DNA of 64,000 nt, from contig JAWRVZ010000025.1 in assembly GCA_037043235.1 (NCBI GenBank), positions 1,329,501 to 1,393,500 on the forward strand. The letters are read 5' to 3'. This stretch comes from Rhodeus uyekii. Lineage: Eukaryota > Chordata > Actinopteri > Cypriniformes > Acheilognathidae. Below the pieces are notes generated by a model, which saw only the letters and a program-made list of their open reading frames with translations, was not told the origin of the DNA and did not search any database. Shown here in pieces: positions 58,058 through 64,000 of the stretch (position 1 is the first letter of the stretch; the number at the start of each line of letters is the position of its first letter). Both the position numbers and the translations under genes were made by a program.

Positions 58058-58881
58058 CTTTCAGGGTTGTGTGGTACAGGGAGGTCTCCAAAGAATGTCA
58101 ACTGATCACCGGTGTTCCACAGGGATCAGTTCTTGGACCATTTCCCTTCTCCATGTACACCACATCACTGGGTCCCATCATACAGGCACACAGATTCTTC
58201 TATCACTGCTACGCTGATGACATACAGCTCTACCTATCATTTCAACCAGATGATTCCACGGTGGCTGCGCAAATCACAAGCTGCCTAACGGACATCTCAA
58301 CATGGATGAAAGAGCATCATCTGCAGCTCAACTTGGCCAAGAGTTTCTTGTCTTTCGTGCCAATCCAACTCTACAATGACTTCACTGTCCAGATCGGCTC
58401 TTCAACGATTACCCCATCAAGGTCTGCCAGAAATCTTGGAGTGAGTTTTGAGGACCAGTTGACCTTCAAAGATCACATCGCAAAGACTGCTCGATTATGC
58501 AGGTTTGCACTTCACAACATCAGAAGGCCATTCCTAACGGAGCAAGCAACACAACTTCTGGTTCATGCCATGGTCATTTTCAAGCTTGATTATTGCAACA
58601 CTCTTCTGGCTGGACTTCCTTCTAGTGCAATCAAACCCCTACAACTGATCCAGAAGCTCATCTGGTCTTCAACTTACCCAAAAGGGCCCACGTCACGCCA
58701 CTCTTTCTCATTTCTCTGCACTGGCTCCCACTTGCAGCTCGCATTAAATTCAAAGCACTGACACTTGCTTACAGAACTAACACAGGCTCAGTACCTTCAT
58801 ACTTCCACACGCTACTTCAAATCTACATACCTACCAAAAACGTTTAATCGATCAACAAGCGACGACTCATGGTTGTAATGG
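58058..58881 (+). pseudogene. L2-type LINE reverse transcriptase fragment
   Basis: About 230 residues of open reading frame contain the RT blocks TGVPQGSVLGP, the catalytic CYADDIQLY, TWMKEHHLQLNLAK, RNLGVSFEDQLTFKDHI and LDYCNTLLAGLP. It is truncated at its 5' end and cut at its 3' end by the solo LTR that follows. The remaining C-terminus resumes at 59443. Confidence 0.85.
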
Positions 58882-58884
58882 CTC

Positions 58885-59438
58885 TGTCACGTCAGTTTAT
58901 GAGTTTAGTGTTGTGACTGACAGAGCTCTGACATTGCCTCTTTTGTTGTGTTTATGTGAAAGCGCAGGGCTTTGGTAGCGCGCTCTAGTGTCTGTGTGCT
59001 TTCATGTCGTCCGTGTTGCGTGCAGTGGGTGGGTTCACTACTGCGCGTGGTTTCATCAGTTCATATGAACACGTGGCGATGTGTGTCTGCATTCGCTGCG
59101 TGTTCATGTCTTGTTAGCGTGTGCCCCACCCTGTCGTTACCTTGTTTCTCTTGAGTGTTCTCAGCTGTTCCCGGGTCATTACCCTTCCTCATTTGCCTTT
59201 TTAATCCCTCAGTGGTTGCCGTCCGTTGTCGTGTCGTTGTCATTTATGTCGGTTTCCTGGATGTCTGCTATGCCTGTTCCACCCGGTTCATTTATGTTCT
59301 TAGTTTGTTTAGTTTATTCAGTTTGTTATGTTTTCCCCCCTCGAGGGCACTTTCTTTTGTGAGTTTTATGTTTATTTTGTTATAAATAAATCCTCCTCAC
59401 ATGCATTCTTGAGTCCTCTGTTAATTGTATTCGTGACA
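58885..59438 (+). mobile_element. Solo LTR, copy 3, inserted in the L2 element
   Basis: It begins TGTCACG and ends CGTGACA, with an internal CAGAGCTCTGACA, a GCGTGTTCATGTCTTGT block and AAATAAATCCTCC before the end, all shared with the LTR at 14588-15232. AATGG occurs at 58877-58881 and 59438-59442, close to but not exactly at the ends, so the exact boundary is uncertain by a few bases. Confidence 0.7.
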
Positions 59439-59442
59439 ATGG

Positions 59443-59592
59443 TACTTTCACAGATGCACTCTCAAGAACATTTCGTTCACCATTCCTTGCTGGTGGAACG
59501 ATCTCCCTACCTTCATCCAGAATGCAGAATCCTTGGCAATATTCAAAAGACTGCTGCAAACTCACCTTTTTCATGTGCACCTAACATGACAC
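59443..59592 (+). pseudogene. L2-type LINE reverse transcriptase C-terminus
   Basis: The frame reads WNDLPTFIQNAESLAIFKRL followed by QTHLF, the conserved end of the L2 reverse transcriptase ORF, and continues the fragment at 58058-58881 on the other side of the LTR. Confidence 0.75.
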
Positions 59593-61745
59593 ACACGCAC
59601 ATACCACCTCAACCACATTACATAAAAAAATCAGCATATAAACATACTTGATCACTACAAATGTTTTATAACCCATTCATATGAATGTATTATGCAATCA
59701 TTTAAGACATTTCTCCTTAAATAGAATGTTTTTGTCAAAAAATAAGCATTCTATGCTGAAACCTTTTTTTTCTAAGTGTGAAGCGCGTATTGTTTTTCGC
59801 CGTACATGTTAACCAATGACTGCATTCACACTGGGAGCAGGAGCAGGAGTGCAGGGGGTTTCGGAGTTTATTTTTGCTGTGCTGCTCACACACAATTAAA
59901 GTGACAGCTCCCTTTTAATGGACAAAATAAACATGAATCCACACAAAAAGTACTCAAAATGCAAAGAATAAGTATGTCTAGTGTGTTGAATTGGAGTATG
60001 TCAGAAAAAAATTTACCCATTTACACATTTTTTTTATATTCGGTTTGGGTAAAAATATGGTGTAAAAAGCAAACTAGACAGAGATTAAAAAAAAGTAAAC
60101 GACAGAAAATATTATAGGTAAACTTTTTTACAGTTTGTTATTTAGTAGATAGACAGGTAGCTTTTAGCACTACCTAAATCAAACTGACTGTTCTACACAC
60201 CACATGCCAACTAATAATAGTGACTTTGAACTCAAAAAAGCTGATTAAAAATATGAACACTGAGGGCCAATAGCAAAACATAACCTCAAACAACCTCTGT
60301 CTCTCCCGGCACATGTGCACTGACTTCACTAAATGGACGTACATGCTCTTGCAACACAGACATTTAAAGAGACAGAAGGAAGGGATTTTGCTGATAGGAT
60401 AGCCATTTTAAAGCAATTATATAATAATATAAATCCCGGGAGAGGATCCCCAGACCACTAAAACTAGTATGCCTCCATAAGCTTCCACTGAAAATCTGAA
60501 GAAACAAAGCTAATTCAAAAATAAAGATAATCATGTGTTTTACTTTTCACTATAATTGATATGGTAAGTAATAGGTTTAAACTAGTAAATTACCTTTTTT
60601 CACTGTAACTTACAATACATTTTCTATTTTTGGTGCTCTTCAGTGTGTAAAAATGGTATAAATCACAACATATTAATGCCCTCTACTTTTTATATATTAA
60701 AATAAATATAATTCTGAAAAACTCTTTGTTTAAGATAACTTAAACTGCATTTTTTAAAAGAATAAAATAGCCCAGTATTTGCTTTATGAATCACGTTTAC
60801 GTTTGAAAACATCCTCGCATTTCCCCAAAGGTCAGTTTTGTCTGATGAGTAAATCCCAACAAACATAAAAACTGCCTTGTTTTACTGTGAGGGGGTTCAC
60901 TACATTAATCGTGCTCAATAATAGACATGAAAATCCTCTTAACGTGCCATTCCATACCAGAATTACAACACACACACACACACACACACACACCCCTTAG
61001 AGCAAATCTGGAAATTATTGTCAATCAATGTCACATTCACAGCACAAAAATGATATGAGATGTTGTTGTTTTGAACATTTTTAGACCATACACCATTTGG
61101 ATCTGGCACACTTAGCAACTGTCACCTTAGTGCTTGGGTAAAATCTTTAAGGTTTGAGTAGGAGTTCCCCCGTGTCTGTGAGTCTGTCTCCCGCATCTAA
61201 ATATAGGAGTTTGGACTTGTGAGGGTGATTCCCAGCATGCCAGAGAGAGACCTAATTCCTAGCACATGCACCTTACGTGTAAATCATCCTCCCCCCTCCC
61301 CTACTGAAATTCAGTCTGACCTGCTGCTGTATATGTTTAGAGCTGGGTTTGGGATGCAATTCCACCTTACTTGCAGCTCGTTATTGCAGTCATGCCTCAA
61401 TGACATCACCGCCATGTGTTACTCCCGCTAATCTGGGAAAGGGGTTTTGGGGGTATTTTAGATTGGCTTTTTTTCAAAGCCGGTGGCACATGCAGCACAT
61501 ACATAATCCCATCAACAAACCTTCACATTTACACCATCTGGATTAGAATTAGGACAAATTTGAGTAGCCTGGCTTTTTGTTCATTGACAATAATAGAACT
61601 TGGCTTCGTTTTCATCACAGAGTTATTATAAGAATGTTTTCCTTAGAACATAGATTAATATACATATGTGACCACGTTGACCCAGAAACACATTACATGA
61701 CACATGGAAAATCAGTTTCTAGAAAGGTTACAACTTTTGTATTGA
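59593..61745. other. Intergenic, no gene recognised
   Basis: AT-rich DNA with a (CA)n tract at 60967-60993. Short open frames around 61219-61800 show no known motif. Confidence 0.45.
60967..60993. repeat. (CA)n microsatellite
   Basis: Pure CA dinucleotide tract. Confidence 0.95.
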
Positions 61746-61746
61746 T

Positions 61747-62040
61747 AGACTACCGGTCAAAAGTCTGGAATCCTTCTAACTTATTTTATACTGCATTTAT
61801 TTGATAAAAATAGAAAAAACAGTCATATTGTAAAATATTTGTAATTTAAAACAAACTGTTTTCTATTTTAATACATTTTAGAATGTAATTTATTCCTGTG
61901 ATGATTCTGAATTTTCAGATCCTTCAGAAATAATTCTGATGTAATGATTTCATGCTCAAGCAAAGTGTCTTACTATTATCAATGTTAAAAAGGAACATGA
62001 GAGATTTCTTTCAAAGATGAACTTTGGACTGGTAGTGTAA
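61747..62040. mobile_element. Non-autonomous TIR transposon (ACTACCATTCAAAAGT family)
   Basis: The left end ACTACCGGTCAAAAGTCTGG and the right end GACTGGTAGTGTAA are diverged inverted ends of the same family as 15274-15576, with matching AT-rich interior (AACAGTCATATTGTAAAATA). Confidence 0.65.
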
Positions 62041-62089
62041 TTATATTCTCCCAACGGTTTTCATGAAATTATCATTTAAAGTGGTGGCT

Positions 62090-62705
62090 GTCAAGTCACC
62101 TTCATTCATATAGCGCATTTTACAATAGATATTTTTTCAAAGCAGCTTTACAGAGATAACAGGGAAATAATGCAACAAAGTTTGTTTTGGCTGTACAGCA
62201 GCTCTAGAAGAGCATGCCAATCGATAATATTGATGATCCCAAACTCCATCAGGTGACAGTATGGAGGAAAAAAAAACTTTGGAGAAACCAGGCTCAGTCG
62301 GTGGACCAATTCTCCTCTGGCCAACAAACAAACAGTGCACGATTATGATATAGACAGCATTTCAGGTCAGAAGACAGATTTAGATTAGGACATTCAAAAT
62401 AATTAAATCAGTTCCGCCTGGTTGAAGATTGAAATCATCACGCCAGTATGGAGACAGGTTTTGTTGAGGATCTGTGCCAATGGCTGTTTATGAGGCCTTC
62501 ACAGGGGAGGGTCTAGTAGAGTCACGGTAACTGCTGACTCTTCAGGCCTGTGTTGTAGTTGTGTCTAGATGCAGGTCCTTCATCTGATCTGGATACGGCC
62601 CAGATATGGCTGATTATGGTTAACCTCAGGATAAACAGAGACAGTAATATCAGCATAGATGCCATTCTTCTTATGATGTAATGATTACATCAGGTGTTAT
62701 GAGAA
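62090..62705 (-). mobile_element. L2-type LINE 3' end, second copy
   Basis: Minus-strand 3' UTR blocks match 48475-49100: GTAAAGCTGCTTTGAAAAAA, AAAATGCGCTATATGAATGAAGG, AGAGGAGAATTGGTCCACCG and the CATCAGGTGTTATGAGAAG end. The RT coding part is absent. The tail has lost its TGACT repeats. Confidence 0.7.
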
Positions 62706-63097
62706 GTCTTATTGTGAGAAAATTACCTCTAAAGATTCCAAACAATTTTTTTGACAGAATCAAAATTGACTTATTAACACATTAAATTAAAATTGTTTGC
62801 ATTTGTTATATAGTATTTTAAAACTATTATAAAAATTTTTTTTTTTTACTAATATTTCTATTTAACATTAAAATTTTTGTTCAGTTTTAGTCATTTTAGT
62901 ACTACTATTATGGATTCGACTGAATGGATACCAGCTTAATTTGTTATAATTTCAGCTTAGACATATTATTTCAGTCACATTTTTAATCTATTATACTTTA
63001 TTTCAGCTTTATTTCAATTATAAAATATTAAGGAGACCACTCGATAATGTCGTCCTTTGAAAATTCAGACACTAATACTCATGGCTGCAACCTCAAA
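62706..63097. other. No recognisable feature
   Basis: AT-rich filler between the L2 tail and the TIR element at 63100. Confidence 0.4.
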
Positions 63098-63099
63098 TA

Positions 63100-63412
63100 C
63101 AGTGATCCCTCAGCCAATCAGCTCACGGGAACCATCCACTCGTGCTCTCATTCGTCGATCTCGCACCAGGAACCAATCACGTGCCTTGTCTGAGTGTCCG
63201 TGGGTGTGGGTGTGTACAAAGCCTCTGAGAGAGTTTCTCTCTTTGTCTGGCACCGTTTTTCGCGCATCACGATAAAACAACGCTGCTTACCGCAATATGG
63301 CTGCCAATGTGGCGGTATTTTTTCATTTTTAATTTTTCGATAAATATTTTTGAAAAATCTGCGATGCACTGAGGCCGAGAAACTGGGACCGCGAAGTGGC
63401 GAGGGATTACTG
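63100..63412. mobile_element. TA-flanked TIR element, copy 2 (313 bp)
   Basis: CAGTGATCCCTCAGCC at the left pairs with GGCGAGGGATTACTG at the right, with TA on both sides (63098-63099 and 63413-63414). The interior CAAAGCCTCTGAGAGAGTTT, TTTGTCTGGCA and GCATCACGATAAAAC matches 43776-44498. Confidence 0.8.
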
Positions 63413-64000
63413 TAGTGCCCTATTTAAGGGTACATGGGGATATTGGCGATTTTGGACCCATGCGAGGATATTATCAGTAACCAAGACAACCAGAAAAATT
63501 AAAAGAGTAGGCAAGCAGGAACTACAGAAAACAAAACAGAACGTGGAATGGAATGGAACATAAACCTGACAAACTGCTCAGTGTGACTTCCAGCTCACAA
63601 TGATAGAGTGCATCACACCTTTCATGTCTGTGTCAGCCACACAAACTTAGCTTCACAATTCCTCTTTCAATCCGAAATAAATCAAACCTTGTTAGCCAAT
63701 GGAATGTACCCAAACTCTGAAACTTTCTCCATCACAAAACAATCCCCCTAACACTGCAAGGACATTTTTATAGCCATCTGTCATGTTAAATAACTCAAAC
63801 ACACACACACACACACACCCTGAACCCTTACCCTAAACCTACCCTTAACCTAATGACGACCTTTTCCCTGAAACCAAGTCTTGACTCTCAAAAGAGGCCT
63901 TTAAAGGGCTCTCAGGAATTGATGACTGACCAAAATGACCTCACTTTACCCTCTTTGACCTCCCTCAGCTGGTCTAAAACTTAAAACTGGTCATCACAGT
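63413..64000. other. No recognisable gene; (CA)n at 63799-63819
   Basis: The end of the window. It shows a CA microsatellite followed by CCCTGAACCCTTACCCTAAACC, a telomere-like but degenerate stretch that is common beside such tracts. No coding support. Confidence 0.4.

Noticed and set aside
63820..63860. Interstitial telomeric repeat
   Set aside because: The CCCTAAACC/ACCCTTAACC motifs are few and degenerate beside a (CA)n tract and do not form a TTAGGG array.
1..64000. CRISPR array, prokaryotic operon or phage region
   Set aside because: No regularly spaced repeats with unique spacers and no prokaryotic gene organisation; all supported genes are spliced vertebrate genes.

Overview
This is a eukaryotic nuclear window, almost certainly from a ray-finned fish and most likely a cyprinid. 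The genes are spliced with GT-AG introns, the background is AT-rich and full of (CA)n/(TA)n microsatellites, and the repeats (L2 LINEs with GACTT tails, DIRS, fish Ty3/gypsy, small TIR elements) are of fish type. No prokaryotic operon, CRISPR array, rRNA or intact tRNA gene was seen. The species assignment is inference.

Layout. 1-1.5 kb: repeats. 1.5-18.8 kb: two tandem flavin-containing monooxygenase genes on the minus strand, both reconstructed exon by exon (562 and 538 codons before the stop). 18.8-24.3 kb: no recognisable gene. 24.3-29.0 kb: plpp6 (PAP2-type polyisoprenoid diphosphate phosphatase) on the minus strand, two coding exons. 29.8-43.1 kb: prdx6 (1-Cys peroxiredoxin) on the plus strand, five coding exons, head-to-head with plpp6 across about 0.77 kb. 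43.1-64 kb: no cellular gene recognised; only transposon remnants and microsatellites.

The most striking structure is a full-length 5.5 kb DIRS-type tyrosine-recombinase retrotransposon (36928-42466) in prdx6 intron 4, antisense to prdx6. It keeps its inverted terminal repeats, an internal complementary region that joins copies of both element ends, an open ORF1 and an open RT/RNase H/methyltransferase-like ORF; the recombinase frame appears broken twice. It landed inside an older TIR repeat that has two more copies in the window (plpp6 intron, prdx6 intron 1). Other layers include three related solo LTRs (two with clear 5-bp target duplications), an internally deleted Ty3/gypsy copy, pogo/Tigger-like TA-flanked elements, a foldback element, and L2 fragments, one of them split by a solo LTR.

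Functionally the cellular genes fall into redox and lipid metabolism: FMOs oxygenate soft nucleophiles (or act as Baeyer-Villiger/NADPH oxidases in the FMO5 type), Prdx6 reduces peroxides including phospholipid hydroperoxides, and Plpp6 dephosphorylates presqualene and other polyisoprenoid diphosphates. From memory, PRDX6 and the FMO cluster are also near each other on human chromosome 1q, so part of this neighbourhood is probably ancestral. Exon boundaries were set by eye from splice sites and reading-frame continuity, not by transcript alignment.
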